NCBI RefSeq assembly: GCF_003668635.1
Contig: NZ_RCWH01000001.1
Coordinates: 1 to 64,000, forward strand
Length of the DNA stretch: 64,000 nt
Direction of reading: 5' to 3'
DNA from: Planomicrobium sp. Y74
GTDB lineage: Bacteria; Bacillota; Bacilli; Bacillales_A; Planococcaceae
A program made the translations under genes and the position numbers. Shown piece after piece: positions 53,035 through 61,668 of this stretch (position 1 is its first letter; each line of letters starts with the position of its first letter). The notes under the pieces were generated by a model. The model was not told the origin of the DNA. It searched no databases and worked only from the letters and a program-made list of their open reading frames with translations.

Positions 53035-53466
53035 TTATTCTTGTTCAAACAGCGCCTTGTATTCTGAATACCCTTCTTTTTCAAGGTCTTCCTTCGGCAC
53101 AAAGCGAAGCGCTGCTGAATTGATGCAGTAACGCAATCCGCCAAGTTCAGACGGTCCATCCGGGAACAAATGGCCCAAATGCGAATCCGCAGATGCAGAT
53201 CGCACTTCTGTACGGCGCATTCCGTGGCTTGTATCAAAGCTCTCTTTTACTTCCTCATCTTCGATCGGCTTGGAGAAACTTGGCCATCCGCAATGTGCAT
53301 CAAATTTGTCTTTCGAGCTGAATAATGGCTTGCCGGATACGATATCCACGTAGATGCCATCTTCAAAATGCTGGTCGTACTCACCCTGGAACGGCGGTTC
53401 TGTACCGTTTTCCTGAGTCACGTGATATTGCATCGGTGATAATTTCTGCTTAAGTTCTTCCTTCAT
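53035..53466 (-). CDS. msrB: Methionine-R-sulfoxide reductase B
   Basis: A 143-residue MsrB that reduces the R form of methionine sulfoxide. The catalytic Cys lies in [28 protein letters not shown] carries the other conserved Cys, but the zinc-type CxxC pairs are absent, as in many Bacillus forms. The ATG at 53466 overlaps the end of msrA (TAATG), so the pair is translationally coupled. This matches the yppQ-yppP (msrB-msrA) layout of B. subtilis. Confidence 0.97.
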   Translation of the reverse strand: MKEELKQKLSPMQYHVTQENGTEPPFQGEYDQHFEDGIYVDIVSGKPLFSSKDKFDAHCGWPSFSKPIEDEEVKESFDTSHGMRRTEVRSASADSHLGHLFPDGPSELGGLRYCINSAALRFVPKEDLEKEGYSEYKALFEQE

Positions 53467-53993
53467 TATTGCTCACCCCAATTTCTTTGAATAAAAGCGG
53501 CTCTGCCGGATCCGACAGAATAGCGCTCATAATGTGCCGGATTCTTCTTATAATAATCCTGATGGTACATTTCAGCCAAATAAAAAGGCTTGGCTTCCAG
53601 AATCGGCGTGACAATCGGTTTATCGAATTTGCCGGATGCCTCCAGCTGCTCTTTGGACTTTTCAGCCGCAATCCGCTGTTCTTCTGTATGATAAAAAATT
53701 GCCGGTGCGTAAGATGAACCTCGATCAAAGAATTGCCCACCACCATCGGCAGGGTCAATTTGAGACCAAAAAACATCCAGTAATTTTTCATATGGATAGA
53801 TTTCAGGTTGGAATACAATTTCAACGGCTTCTTTATGGCCTGTCAGATTCGTGCACACTTGTTCATATGTGGGATTTTCCAACTCTCCGCCAGTATAGCC
53901 GCTGACAACCGATTCAATTCCGGGCAGGCTGTCGAATGGTTTGACCATACACCAGAAACAACCTCCTGCAAATGTCGCTTTTTCGGTCTTCAT
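53466..53993 (-). CDS. msrA: Peptide methionine sulfoxide reductase A, copy 2
   Basis: A 175-residue MsrA with catalytic [12 protein letters not shown] at residues 9-20 and later [11 protein letters not shown] and [11 protein letters not shown]. It is only partly identical to the first copy at 23545, and differs most around the C-terminus. It overlaps msrB by one base in TAATG and follows ypmS after 16 bases; ypmR-ypmS-msrAB is the same order as in B. subtilis. GGAAGAGG is a fair ribosome site. Together MsrA and MsrB cover both sulfoxide stereoisomers. Confidence 0.97.
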   Translation of the reverse strand: MKTEKATFAGGCFWCMVKPFDSLPGIESVVSGYTGGELENPTYEQVCTNLTGHKEAVEIVFQPEIYPYEKLLDVFWSQIDPADGGGQFFDRGSSYAPAIFYHTEEQRIAAEKSKEQLEASGKFDKPIVTPILEAKPFYLAEMYHQDYYKKNPAHYERYSVGSGRAAFIQRNWGEQ

Positions 53994-54009
53994 ATTCCTG
54001 CACCTCTTC

Positions 54010-54585
54010 CTATTGGGTTATGGTAACACGCAATCTGATATCATCTTCTTCCAAATTGAAGGACTCTGCCCTTACGCTGATTCCGTCATCCAAGGGAATA
54101 TCAGTCAATCTGAGAAGGATTTCTTCTGATCCGGGATCCACTTCCATGAATTCCGGTAAAGTCACGGAATCACGCAGCAGCTTTAATGCCGATTCAGGCG
54201 GAATATCAAGCATCCCAACATTCACCGATTTCTGCTCAAGCAATAGATTTCCATCATCCTGCACATAGGGTTCAAACTTAAGCAAAATTGGCAGCGTCAT
54301 GGAAAATACCTGTAATTCCGTTGACAGCGACACGTCATCATTTACAGCCAGCGTCAAGGGAATCGGCTGGTCTTTCATCGCGTCCTGTATATAGGTATTC
54401 GCAATCCCTTCGAAATCAGCTTTAGACGTTCTTACCGTTAAAGTATTGCCTTCTGCAAAGGCCCTTTTTTCAGCTTCATAACTTATATGGTCCTTAGCTG
54501 GAATCGTTACATAAAATACGAAAGCGATTAGAGCCAATATGTTAACGGCCAGTAAAACAATAAATGCCGTACGCCAAATTTTCAA
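54010..54585 (-). CDS. ypmS: YpmS family protein (DUF2140)
   Basis: A 191-residue protein with one N-terminal transmembrane helix (about 7-29: TAFIVLLAVNILALIAFVFY) and an extracytoplasmic beta-rich domain. The domain carries LTLAVNDDVSLSTELQVF and NVGMLDIPPESALKLL. These match DUF2140, represented by B. subtilis YpmS, whose role is unknown. It starts 7 bases after ypmR and precedes msrA, exactly as in B. subtilis. The protein is probably anchored in the membrane facing outward. Confidence 0.9.
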   Translation of the reverse strand: MKIWRTAFIVLLAVNILALIAFVFYVTIPAKDHISYEAEKRAFAEGNTLTVRTSKADFEGIANTYIQDAMKDQPIPLTLAVNDDVSLSTELQVFSMTLPILLKFEPYVQDDGNLLLEQKSVNVGMLDIPPESALKLLRDSVTLPEFMEVDPGSEEILLRLTDIPLDDGISVRAESFNLEEDDIRLRVTITQ

Positions 54586-54591
54586 AAGCCC

Positions 54592-55395
54592 TCACCCCCT
54601 GTCTTCAAATATCAAACCGCATTCTCCCATGCGTTCCAAAATACGTTCTGTCATTAAATCATAACCGTGCCCATTCGGATGGAAAAAATCCGTATGATAA
54701 ACGAGATTATCGTTTCCTTCAAACAAATCCTGGACCGGAACAAAACAAGCTTGTGGGTCTTCCGCCAACGCCTCTTCCATGACTCCATTATAGGCCGCCA
54801 TAATTTCATCGAATTCCTGGATCTCATTGGTAATCAGCGAGAAAGGATTATAAACGCCTATCATAATCAAAGGAGCTTGAGGGTTCATTTCACGGATTGT
54901 GGAATATATATTCTGATATCTGTTCTCATATAACAGCAATTCTTCCCGGAAAGCTTCAAGATTTAAATTGAATAAATCCCGCTTCACGATTCTCATAATG
55001 TCATTTCCGCCGATCGTCATGACGATATAATCCGCTTCAGTAACAGGACCGGTCAATTCACCTTTTTGAAACATGGACAGCAGTTGATCGCTTCTGCGGC
55101 CGCGTTTTGCTGTATTCTCTACCGCAGCTCCGCGGACACCGGGCCATTCCCTGATTTCAGACGCAAGCCGGCCAACATAACCGCCCCTGTTCGCTTCATC
55201 ACCGACACCTTGTGACAGTGAATCGCCAAGCGCAGTTATAACAAGTGCCTGCGGTACAAAGTTCGGCGGCACCTGGTATCCGGCAAAAACCGTCTGGACC
55301 CTTGGCGTCGCTTCGTCGTTTCCGAAAATAAAAGAGGAACTGCATCCCGCTAACAAAACTATGGCTAATAAGACAATATACAGGATGCGTTTCAC
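54592..55395 (-). CDS. ypmR: YpmR-like SGNH/GDSL lipoprotein esterase
   Basis: A 267-residue lipoprotein with lipobox LAGC (Cys about residue 18). SGNH blocks are GDSLSQGVGD (Ser), NTAKRGRRSDQ, MTIGGNDIM and the C-terminal TDFFHPNGHGYDLM with Asp-x-x-His. It is thus an outward-facing ester or acyl hydrolase; the substrate is not known. The order ypmR-ypmS-msrA-msrB agrees with B. subtilis. A distant paralog lies at 11584 beside the sulfolipid genes. The start has a normal GGAGAG site. Confidence 0.92.
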   Translation of the reverse strand: MKRILYIVLLAIVLLAGCSSSFIFGNDEATPRVQTVFAGYQVPPNFVPQALVITALGDSLSQGVGDEANRGGYVGRLASEIREWPGVRGAAVENTAKRGRRSDQLLSMFQKGELTGPVTEADYIVMTIGGNDIMRIVKRDLFNLNLEAFREELLLYENRYQNIYSTIREMNPQAPLIMIGVYNPFSLITNEIQEFDEIMAAYNGVMEEALAEDPQACFVPVQDLFEGNDNLVYHTDFFHPNGHGYDLMTERILERMGECGLIFEDRG

Positions 55396-55439
55396 TTATT
55401 TCTCTCCTTTACCTTCCTAAAAGTCATTAACTGCCCCTG

Positions 55440-56279
55440 TCAATCGGTATAAAACATGAAACCTATGGCTCCAATGCCGGTGTGAGTTGAAATAACCGGA
55501 GTTGTAAAATCAAAATTTATGTCTTTAAATCCGGATTCGATAATCTTTTCACGCAGTGGTTCAGCCATCGCTAACCCACCAGCATGTACTAGCCCTACAC
55601 CTTTAACCGCTTTGCCTTTCGTCCGTTCGATAAAATCATCAAAAAGATAATCAACCACTTTTTTGTGGCTCCGTGCTTTTGCTACAGGCGTATACTCACC
55701 GTCATCAAGTGATGCGATTGGTTTAATCTTCAGGAATGAACCGACCATCGCCCGCCCTTTTCCGATGCGGCCGCCTTTCACAAGGTTATCCAATGTATCT
55801 ACTACAACGAATAATTTCGTCTTTCTTCTGATGTCATCCACTTTGGCTACTATCTCTTCCATCGACTTTCCTTCTTTAGCCATTTTAGCAGCTTCCAGAA
55901 CCTGGAAAGAAAGTGCGTAGGAAATATAACGGGAATCGATTACGGTTACATCCGTATCGGTCAGTTCTGCTGCTGTGCGCGCAGACTCGACAGTTCCGCT
56001 CATGCCGCCAGTCATATGAATGGATAATACCTGGTCTCCGTCTTTTCCAAGTTCATCATAAAGTTCCTTGAAAACACCAGGCGCAGGCTGGGAGCTCTTC
56101 GGCAATTCATCGGACTTCTCCATCAGTCTCAGGAATGATTCCGGTTCAAGGTCAACTCGGTCCAAATAAGTTTTATCTCCTATTTGAATGGATAACGGCA
56201 CCATATGCACGCCATATTCTTTTAATACTTCCGGACGAAGATCCGAGGTCGAATCCGTCACTATGTGAATCCTTGACAT
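55440..56279 (-). CDS. DegV family fatty-acid-binding protein
   Basis: A 279-residue DegV protein. It begins IHIVTDSTSDLRPE, with the conserved DST/SD ligand loop. VLSIHMTGGMSGT and VIDSRYISYALSF also match, and so does the C-terminal TPVISTHTGIGAIGF. DegV (FakB-type) proteins bind a fatty acid that is phosphorylated by the FakA kinase; no FakA lies in the window. They feed exogenous fatty acids into phospholipid synthesis. A plsC-type acyltransferase gene stands 109 bases upstream, which fits that role. GAAGGAAG precedes the ATG. Confidence 0.93.
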   Translation of the reverse strand: MSRIHIVTDSTSDLRPEVLKEYGVHMVPLSIQIGDKTYLDRVDLEPESFLRLMEKSDELPKSSQPAPGVFKELYDELGKDGDQVLSIHMTGGMSGTVESARTAAELTDTDVTVIDSRYISYALSFQVLEAAKMAKEGKSMEEIVAKVDDIRRKTKLFVVVDTLDNLVKGGRIGKGRAMVGSFLKIKPIASLDDGEYTPVAKARSHKKVVDYLFDDFIERTKGKAVKGVGLVHAGGLAMAEPLREKIIESGFKDINFDFTTPVISTHTGIGAIGFMFYTD

Positions 56280-56388
56280 GACATCACTTCCTTCTTCTTG
56301 TATACCTTATTTCCTATTCTAAAAACATATAGGATCCATAGCAAATGATATGGCTGACTATAAAACCCAACAGGATTATCGGGCTGAA

Positions 56389-57123
56389 CTACTTTTTTTG
56401 ATTGTCCTTATTCTTAAGTGCCACTTCAATTTTATCTTTAACAAATTGAATAGCTTCCTTAGAAGGCATGGATTTGAAAGTTTCAGGTGCAATCGGCTCA
56501 AGAATCTGCAGACTTACCTTAGCCGGCTTGATCTTATTGTCATTTTTCTCCATGATATCTGCTGTCCCTTTGATGGCCAGCGGCAAAATCGGTACTCCCG
56601 CGTCTGCCGCAATACGTATGAATCCGGCTTTGAAATCACCAAGGCCCTTGCCTTTGCTTCGTGTGCCCTCTGGGAAAATCAATATTGAATGTCCTTCTTT
56701 TAACTTTTCAGCCGTGTCGGAAATCGATTTTAACGCACTTCTCCGGTCAGTTCGGTCGATGAATACGCAATTCATATCTTCCATATAAATCGGAATCACC
56801 GGCAGCTTTTTTACTTCTTTCTTTGAAATGAAACCAAAAGGCTTGGGGATGCTAGAAAGAATGACCGGAATATCAAAATTGCCTTCATGGTTACTGACAA
56901 TGAGAACAGGTCCTTCCGGCAATAGCTCCAGTCCAGTTACTGAAATCTCACTTTTAGTGCGTTTCATGATGCCTGCCGCCCATTTACTCGGTTCAGTGTG
57001 AATAAGCGCATCATATTCCTCAATTGTTAAATGAGGCTTTTTCTTTTGGAAGCTCTTCAGCTTCACCGCTGCAACCGGCAAATAACCGAACAGAAAAGAA
57101 AAAGTTTTGATCGAATTAAGCAT
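56389..57123 (-). CDS. plsC: 1-acyl-sn-glycerol-3-phosphate acyltransferase
   Basis: A 244-residue membrane-associated acyltransferase that makes phosphatidic acid. The catalytic motif is VSNHEGNFDIPVI (NHx4D), and the second block is FPEGTRSKGKGLGDFKAG. One hydrophobic N-terminal segment anchors it. GGAGG lies eight bases before ATG 57123; the frame continues backwards into dfrA. It overlaps dfrA by 8 bases, so thyA-dfrA-plsC-degV form a compact series as in B. subtilis (thyB-dfrA-ypkP-degV). Confidence 0.92.
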   Translation of the reverse strand: MLNSIKTFSFLFGYLPVAAVKLKSFQKKKPHLTIEEYDALIHTEPSKWAAGIMKRTKSEISVTGLELLPEGPVLIVSNHEGNFDIPVILSSIPKPFGFISKKEVKKLPVIPIYMEDMNCVFIDRTDRRSALKSISDTAEKLKEGHSILIFPEGTRSKGKGLGDFKAGFIRIAADAGVPILPLAIKGTADIMEKNDNKIKPAKVSLQILEPIAPETFKSMPSKEAIQFVKDKIEVALKNKDNQKK

Positions 57124-57613
57124 GGTTTGATCCTCCGCTTTTGCGTTCAAATATTAAATAGCTGAAGGAAACTCCACCTGATTCAAGACGTTCCGACTCT
57201 GAAGCAAGATGCCATCCTTCCCCGTATTCCGGAAAATAAGTATCACCTTCGAATTCATCATGTACAAGCGTGATGTAGAGTCGATCAGCATTAGGAAGGA
57301 CACTTCTGAAAATTTGCTCTCCGCCAATCACCATCACTTCCGGATGGACTTCTTCTGCGAGTTTTACAGCATCATCTATGGAATGGACGACCTCCACTCC
57401 TTCAATCTCCAAATTTTCCTGTCGGCTGACTACAATGTTACGCCGTTTCGGCAATGGCCTGCCGATTGATTCGTACGTATTGCGCCCCATTACAATGCCT
57501 TTATTCAATGTATGTTTTTTGAAATAAGCAAGATCTTCCGGTATGTGCCACGGCAATTGATTGTCCCGTCCTATGATGCGATTGGGATCATGTGCAACCA
57601 TCAATGAAATCAT
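57116..57613 (-). CDS. dfrA: Dihydrofolate reductase
   Basis: A 165-residue DHFR, the NADPH-dependent step that regenerates tetrahydrofolate. It has the standard motifs MVAHDPNRIIGRDNQLPWHI, KGIVMGRNTYESIG (NADPH site) and MVIGGEQIFRSVLP. The active-site acid is the Glu in HIPEDLAYFKKHT. It is 12 bases downstream of thyA on the same strand, the usual thymidylate cycle pair, and overlaps plsC. Trimethoprim sensitivity cannot be judged without alignment, although the usual L-W-x-x-P-x-D/E region is intact. Confidence 0.97.
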   Translation of the reverse strand: MISLMVAHDPNRIIGRDNQLPWHIPEDLAYFKKHTLNKGIVMGRNTYESIGRPLPKRRNIVVSRQENLEIEGVEVVHSIDDAVKLAEEVHPEVMVIGGEQIFRSVLPNADRLYITLVHDEFEGDTYFPEYGEGWHLASESERLESGGVSFSYLIFERKSGGSNHA

Positions 57614-57625
57614 CTATTTTTCCTC

Positions 57626-58570
57626 CTAAACAGCTACAGGTGCTGAAATTCTCGGATGTGGATCATAACCTTCTATGCTGATATCGTTCATTGTCAGATC
57701 AAAAATCGATTCGATATCTTCGTTGACTTTTAATGTCGGTAGCTCTTTCGGCGTACGGCTTAGCTGTTCTTTTACTTGGTCCATATGATTCAGGTAAAGA
57801 TGTGTATCTCCTGTTGTATGGACAAAATCGCCAACATCCAGACCGCATTCCCGTGCAATCAGATGCGTTAGCAAGGCGTAGGAAGCGATATTGAACGGAA
57901 CCCCCAAAAATACATCAGCGCTTCGCTGGTAAAGCTGGCAGGATAATTTCCCGTCAGCCACATAAAATTGGAACATCGTATGGCAAGGCGGCAAAGCCAT
58001 ATCCTCAACAAATTCCGGATTCCAAGCAGTCACCAGATGTCGCCTTGAATCCGGGTTTTTTTTAATGGCTTCAATCACATTTTTCAATTGGTCGATCGTT
58101 TCTCCTGTGGTCGCTTTCCATGAACGCCATTGTTTGCCATATACAGGACCGAGGTCACCATATTTTTCTGCAAAAGCGTCATCTTCCAGGATGTTTTTCT
58201 GGAAAATAGCCATTTGTTCCTTATAAAGAACTGCAAATTCTTCGTCTTTTTGTGCACGGCGGCCGAAATCGGTCATGTCCGGACCGTCATACTCTTTGCT
58301 TGAAACCCATTGACCGAAAGCCCATTCGTCCCAGATATGATTATTGTCTGCAATCAATGATTTTACGTTAGTATCCCCTTTGATAAACCAAAGAAGCTCT
58401 GACACGATGAGGCGGAACGCGGTTTTTTTTGTCGTAATCAACGGAAAACCATTTTTCAGGTCGTAGCGCATCTGATAACCGAAAATACTTAATGTTCCCG
58501 TACCTGTGCGATCTTCTTTTTTTGTTCCGTTCTCTAATATATGTTCACATAAATCCAAATATTGTTTCAT
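57626..58570 (-). CDS. thyA: Thymidylate synthase
   Basis: A 314-residue ThyA that methylates dUMP to dTMP using methylene-tetrahydrofolate. The catalytic Cys lies in [25 protein letters not shown] and [20 protein letters not shown] also match the family. It is the long form, with an insertion of about 50 residues after residue 85 ([20 protein letters not shown]...), as in Lactobacillus-type enzymes. GGAGG stands eight bases before ATG 58570; the ten codons further upstream lack a site. A duplicated terminator-like hairpin lies upstream at 58605-58633. DHFR follows immediately. Confidence 0.97.
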   Translation of the reverse strand: MKQYLDLCEHILENGTKKEDRTGTGTLSIFGYQMRYDLKNGFPLITTKKTAFRLIVSELLWFIKGDTNVKSLIADNNHIWDEWAFGQWVSSKEYDGPDMTDFGRRAQKDEEFAVLYKEQMAIFQKNILEDDAFAEKYGDLGPVYGKQWRSWKATTGETIDQLKNVIEAIKKNPDSRRHLVTAWNPEFVEDMALPPCHTMFQFYVADGKLSCQLYQRSADVFLGVPFNIASYALLTHLIARECGLDVGDFVHTTGDTHLYLNHMDQVKEQLSRTPKELPTLKVNEDIESIFDLTMNDISIEGYDPHPRISAPVAV

Positions 58571-58604
58571 TCTATTCGCCTCCATTATATGCTTTATCAT
58601 AACA

Positions 58605-58633
58605 AAAAAAACGCTATAAATATAACGGTTTTA
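58605..58633 (-). repeat. Imperfect duplicate of the ypjP terminator, upstream of thyA
   Basis: The sequence CGCTATAAATATAACGGTTTT at 58611-58631 recurs at 59010-59030 except for one C at its edge. On the minus strand it reads as a short hairpin with eight Ts, located 35 bases before the thyA start. Repeat copy E lies between the two. It may be a remnant of duplication or a weak attenuator. Confidence 0.6.
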
Positions 58634-58663
58634 ACAGCTTGAGAAGAAAGAGATTAAAAAACC

Positions 58664-58893
58664 GATATTGCGCAACACAGCTCCGCTTTCCAAAACCCGT
58701 GCTCCTGCATCGCTGCGCTAGCTTCGTCGCAAAGCGCCGGCCGAATTAAATTCGGCCACACTTGGCTTGCTCTGAGCTAACTCGGACTCGTTACTCTTCG
58801 CCCGAGTGGATCTCAGCACTTCGCTCGAAACACAGTTGGAAAGCCAACTGTGTTTCTAATCCCCTGGGAGTCTTCGCTGTATTGCTCCATATC
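58664..58893 (+). repeat. Dispersed inverted-end repeat, copy E (short form)
   Basis: The ends GATATTGCGCAACACAGC (58664-58681) and GCTGTATTGCTCCATATC (58876-58893) are imperfect inverted repeats. The interior has CCGTGCTCCTGCATCGCTGC and the ACTCGGACTCGTTACTCTTC segment seen in copies A, D and F. The second hairpin module is absent. It is flanked by a duplicated 20-base sequence (58611 and 59010). Confidence 0.82.
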
Positions 58894-59002
58894 TTAGGCC
58901 ACTTTCTATAGTGGAAATTCTTATAAATTTATTTCAAGTAATAAAGCAAACACTACATTTCTATACAAAACCAGATAGAAGTTAATGGTACCTATACAAT
59001 TA

Positions 59003-59033
59003 AAAAAAACCGCTATAAATATAACGGTTTTAC
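59003..59033 (-). terminator. Terminator of ypjP
   Basis: AAAACCGCTATA and TATAACGGTTTT form a 12-base stem with one wobble; eight Ts follow on the minus strand. The arm overlaps the last codons of ypjP. Confidence 0.85.
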
Positions 59034-59623
59034 GACAGCCACTTTGGCGGAGTATTTTTGGACCAGTAAATATCGCCCAATGTGATGTGCTGCTGGAAAT
59101 CATCTTCCTCTAAATGGTAATGGAAATTGAAATAATAACCTTCCTGTGGTTTCTTCTCTGTACGTACATGGAAACGAATTTTATCCTTATTGGTTTCGGT
59201 GTCGTAGATATGGAAAATCTTTTCGGAATGTTCACCTGAAGGCTTCTGGGAAATCGCCAGCCTGCGCAAGCTATCTGAATCCACTTGGGCAAGATGCAGA
59301 TCGATCGCCTGCTGGATGTTCGGCAAAATGGCCGTCTTAAATTCATCCCCGATAACAGGACCAATGCGGGAGCCGAATTTCATGTAGGCCTGCTCTTCAG
59401 CGGTCTGATGCACTGTATCAAGTATGGTCGGATTATTGTAATAGAATTCAGATGGGTCCAGCCAATCGTATGTAGTTTGAGTATTCGGACTTTTCTCTGC
59501 GTGGGTTTTGAGTTCCTGCTTGTCTTCCAGCAGTGATTCCCAAATCGTATGGTTAGGGGGAATCGTACCGAGGCTCAGGACAGCTACTGCAATCACCAGC
59601 GATTTTTGCCACCATTTTTTCAT
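59030..59623 (-). CDS. ypjP: YpjP family protein
   Basis: A 197-residue protein with an N-terminal membrane helix or uncleaved signal (WWQKSLVIAVAVLSLGTI). An extracytoplasmic domain follows, with TTYDWLDPSEFYYNNPTILD and GPVIGDEFKTAILPNIQQAI. Length and motifs agree with B. subtilis YpjP, which also stands next to thyB-dfrA; its role is unknown. I start at MKKWWQK, because GAAGGTGATT precedes that ATG; 12 codons upstream there is an ATG without a site. A terminator overlaps the stop. Confidence 0.88.
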   Translation of the reverse strand: MKKWWQKSLVIAVAVLSLGTIPPNHTIWESLLEDKQELKTHAEKSPNTQTTYDWLDPSEFYYNNPTILDTVHQTAEEQAYMKFGSRIGPVIGDEFKTAILPNIQQAIDLHLAQVDSDSLRRLAISQKPSGEHSEKIFHIYDTETNKDKIRFHVRTEKKPQEGYYFNFHYHLEEDDFQQHITLGDIYWSKNTPPKWLS

Positions 59624-59769
59624 CTCAATCACCTTCAATTTCGAACAATTTGTAAACAACTTTGTTTAATTATACGAATTATAATGGTAAAGGTTTCATC
59701 TTCTTGAAATTCATTGTACAATAAAATCAGCAAATACGCTCTGTTTTTTTGAAAAAGGAGGAATTTTTC

Positions 59770-59847
59770 ATGGATGCATCGATCCTTATCGGCATAGGTC
59801 TCCTGCTTATGCTCGGGTACTTGACTTCACTAAGCTTCACTGACTAA
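59770..59847 (+). CDS. 25-residue hydrophobic microprotein
   Basis: The sequence reads MDASILIGIGLLLMLGYLTSLSFTD, given here by description: an acidic start, one hydrophobic stretch of about 15 residues, then TSLSFTD. It is a single transmembrane segment with no catalytic residue. AAAAGGAGG is placed seven to eight bases before ATG 59770, and a perfect intrinsic terminator starts 13 bases after the stop. A short gene with a strong ribosome site and its own terminator is more than chance. I know no family for it; membrane-embedded regulators and type I toxins share this form. It diverges from ypjP. Confidence 0.6.
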   Translation: MDASILIGIGLLLMLGYLTSLSFTD

Positions 59848-59860
59848 TAATTTTACAGCT

Positions 59861-59891
59861 AAAAGCCCTTCCTGCTTCAGGAAGGGCTTTT
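59861..59891. terminator. Bidirectional terminator after the microprotein
   Basis: AAAAGCCCTTCCTG and CAGGAAGGGCTTTT form a perfect 14-base stem around CTT. It follows the plus-strand microprotein and precedes the end of the minus-strand methyltransferase gene at 59898. Confidence 0.92.
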
Positions 59892-59897
59892 AGCGTT

Positions 59898-60671
59898 TCA
59901 TTTTATTTTGATGACTCCATAATGGAATTTCGTGTTCGGACGGACACGCCGTTCAAATCCGAACCGTTCAAAATCCTGCGAACGGAAATGCGCCTTCAAA
60001 ACAACTGCTTTTTTGGCGACTCTTTTTGCTTCTTCCATCCATTCATCCGTCAGCTGCCCCATATTGGCACTGGAACGGACGGGAGTGAAATTGGATGCCT
60101 CTTTGATTTCTTCGGTAAACATCGGGTCCATATAGATAATATCGAACACACCGTTATCCAGAGTTTTCAAATAATCGACCGCGTCCAAGCTTACGACGCA
60201 AACCCTCCTCATCGCTTCTGTCAGATGCGGCATCGCATCATAGCGGGACAGCCCCTTTTTAAGAATATAGGCTAAATTCGGGTTGCTCTCACAGCCCACG
60301 ACGTTTCCATCAGAACCTATATATTGCGACACTGTAATTGCATCCGAAGCCATGCCAAGGGTGCAATCGAGGAAACTGTCGCCTTGTGCAAGACCCGAAA
60401 CTTCTATAAGCGGATCCCTTTCCAATGGCCGCTTGGTGCGGAAAGCCGCTGAATTCGGGTGAAAAAAGAACGGCTCTGTTTTACCCATTGGATAAAACTC
60501 AAGCCGTTCTTTTGAAGCCACCAGGATATCCGATTGTTCGTCGGCATGCATTTTGTCTATCGAACGCTTATTGCGGACAATGAATTGGATATCCAGCTCC
60601 TCAGCAATCCTTTCAGCTTCTGCAATAGTGGCTGCAGTCGGCCGATATGCTGTCGTGACAATCGTTTCCAT
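59898..60671 (-). CDS. RsmJ-like class I methyltransferase (YpiP family)
   Basis: A 257-residue SAM-dependent methyltransferase. The SAM site LDCTLGMASDAITVSQYIG is at about residues 100-118. GNVVGCESNP and the catalytic motif FDIIYMDPMFT follow. D-P-M-F/Y is the mark of RsmJ-type 16S rRNA methylases, and Gram-positive relatives form the YpiP group; exact target methylation is unproven. The ATG overlaps the brxA stop (TAATG), so both are translated together. B. subtilis has the same order. Confidence 0.88.
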   Translation of the reverse strand: METIVTTAYRPTAATIAEAERIAEELDIQFIVRNKRSIDKMHADEQSDILVASKERLEFYPMGKTEPFFFHPNSAAFRTKRPLERDPLIEVSGLAQGDSFLDCTLGMASDAITVSQYIGSDGNVVGCESNPNLAYILKKGLSRYDAMPHLTEAMRRVCVVSLDAVDYLKTLDNGVFDIIYMDPMFTEEIKEASNFTPVRSSANMGQLTDEWMEEAKRVAKKAVVLKAHFRSQDFERFGFERRVRPNTKFHYGVIKIK

Positions 60672-61105
60672 TATTCAGCGACCTGTTCCAAGGCCTGTTT
60701 CAGATTATCACGGATATGTTCAACCGAATGGTCTTCAATCTGTTCGCGCGGAATGAAGTATGCAAGTTCCCCGTCTTTTAAAACTGCGATGGACGGCGAT
60801 GATGGCGGTACATCTTCAAAATAGCTTCTCATCTGTGCAGTCGCTTCTTTTTCCTGCCCCGCAAAGACCGTCACCAGATGATCCGGTTTTGCTTCCGTGC
60901 TGTTAAGTGCTTCGATGACCCCTGGACGTGCAAGCCCAGCTGCACAGCCGCATACCGAGTTGATTACGGCCAGTGTGGTGCCTTTTGCTTCGCTGATATG
61001 TTCATTTACATCTTCCGGCGTCAGCAACTCCTTAAAGCCATGGTCAGTCAATTCTTTGCGCATCGGTGTTACGATGCCTTTCATATATTCATCATATGCA
61101 TTCAT
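60671..61105 (-). CDS. brxA: Bacilliredoxin BrxA (YphP type)
   Basis: A 144-residue bacilliredoxin, which removes bacillithiol from proteins after oxidative stress. The active site is NSVCGCAAGLARPGVI, with the unusual CGC motif. YMKGIVTPMRKELTDHGF and VFAGQEKEATAQMRSYF also match, as does the C-terminal region with EDHSVEHI. The length equals B. subtilis YphP. AAGGTGG lies upstream of ATG 61105; the longer frame begins in a region without a site. It is coupled to the methyltransferase gene. Confidence 0.95.
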   Translation of the reverse strand: MNAYDEYMKGIVTPMRKELTDHGFKELLTPEDVNEHISEAKGTTLAVINSVCGCAAGLARPGVIEALNSTEAKPDHLVTVFAGQEKEATAQMRSYFEDVPPSSPSIAVLKDGELAYFIPREQIEDHSVEHIRDNLKQALEQVAE

Positions 61106-61202
61106 TCCACTTACCACCTTTTTATAATAATCGCTTCCTTTTATTGAAGCTCTTAATTCCATTCTAACGGAATCTTAAGGTGTTTTCATGCATTACAGGT
61201 TA

Positions 61203-61502
61203 TTAATATTTTGGATACTCGTTATTGATGAAATTGAGGAGCTGTTCAAACTGCTCAGCTTCATACCATTCATATGGCACTTGCTGATCCACGTTTCCGT
61301 CTTCCTTGATCTTCAGACTGGTGGCTGATAACTGCGCGATTCGCGTGTCATCAACATCGTCCCCTTTATCTGCAATCGCATATTCGCTGAAACGTTCGCG
61401 CGTCTTATCAAATAATTCGTCTCTTGCCACTTCGTTTTTAAATTCCCACGACTCATATTTTCCCTGGCTGATTATTTCGATTGAAAAAATATTACCCTCC
61501 AT
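61203..61502 (-). CDS. Small acidic hypothetical protein
   Basis: A 99-residue protein starting MEGNIFSIEIISQGKYESWE, with many acidic residues (GDDVDD) and a late aromatic region (YEWYEAEQFEQLLNFI). I do not recognise a family. GAAGGAGG is placed well before ATG 61502; the frame extends further upstream without a site. It lies 97 bases upstream of brxA on the same strand, after cvfC. A soluble cytoplasmic protein is likely. Confidence 0.7.
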   Translation of the reverse strand: MEGNIFSIEIISQGKYESWEFKNEVARDELFDKTRERFSEYAIADKGDDVDDTRIAQLSATSLKIKEDGNVDQQVPYEWYEAEQFEQLLNFINNEYPKY

Positions 61503-61612
61503 GTAAAAGACCTCCTTCAAGTTATAACAAAAATTAGCTGTTTCAGAAGGTAATACCTCTTTCGGGATGCATGGAAACATAAGATATTCACTTAAGTTGG
61601 AGCTATAACAAT

Positions 61613-61652
61613 AAAAAATAACCAGGGGCTGTGATAGCCACTGGTTATTTTC
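61613..61652 (-). terminator. Terminator of cvfC
   Basis: AAAATAACCAG and CTGGTTATTTT pair around GGGCTGTGATAGCCA, which has its own inner GGCT/AGCC helix. The flanks are A- and T-rich. It lies 17 bases beyond the cvfC stop. Confidence 0.9.
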
Positions 61653-61668
61653 AAATTTAAACCGCTTT

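Noticed and set aside
58682-58760. c-di-GMP-like GTCGCAAAG in repeats copies B, E and F
   Set aside because: Only this short string matches; the tetraloop arm and receptor of the aptamer are missing.
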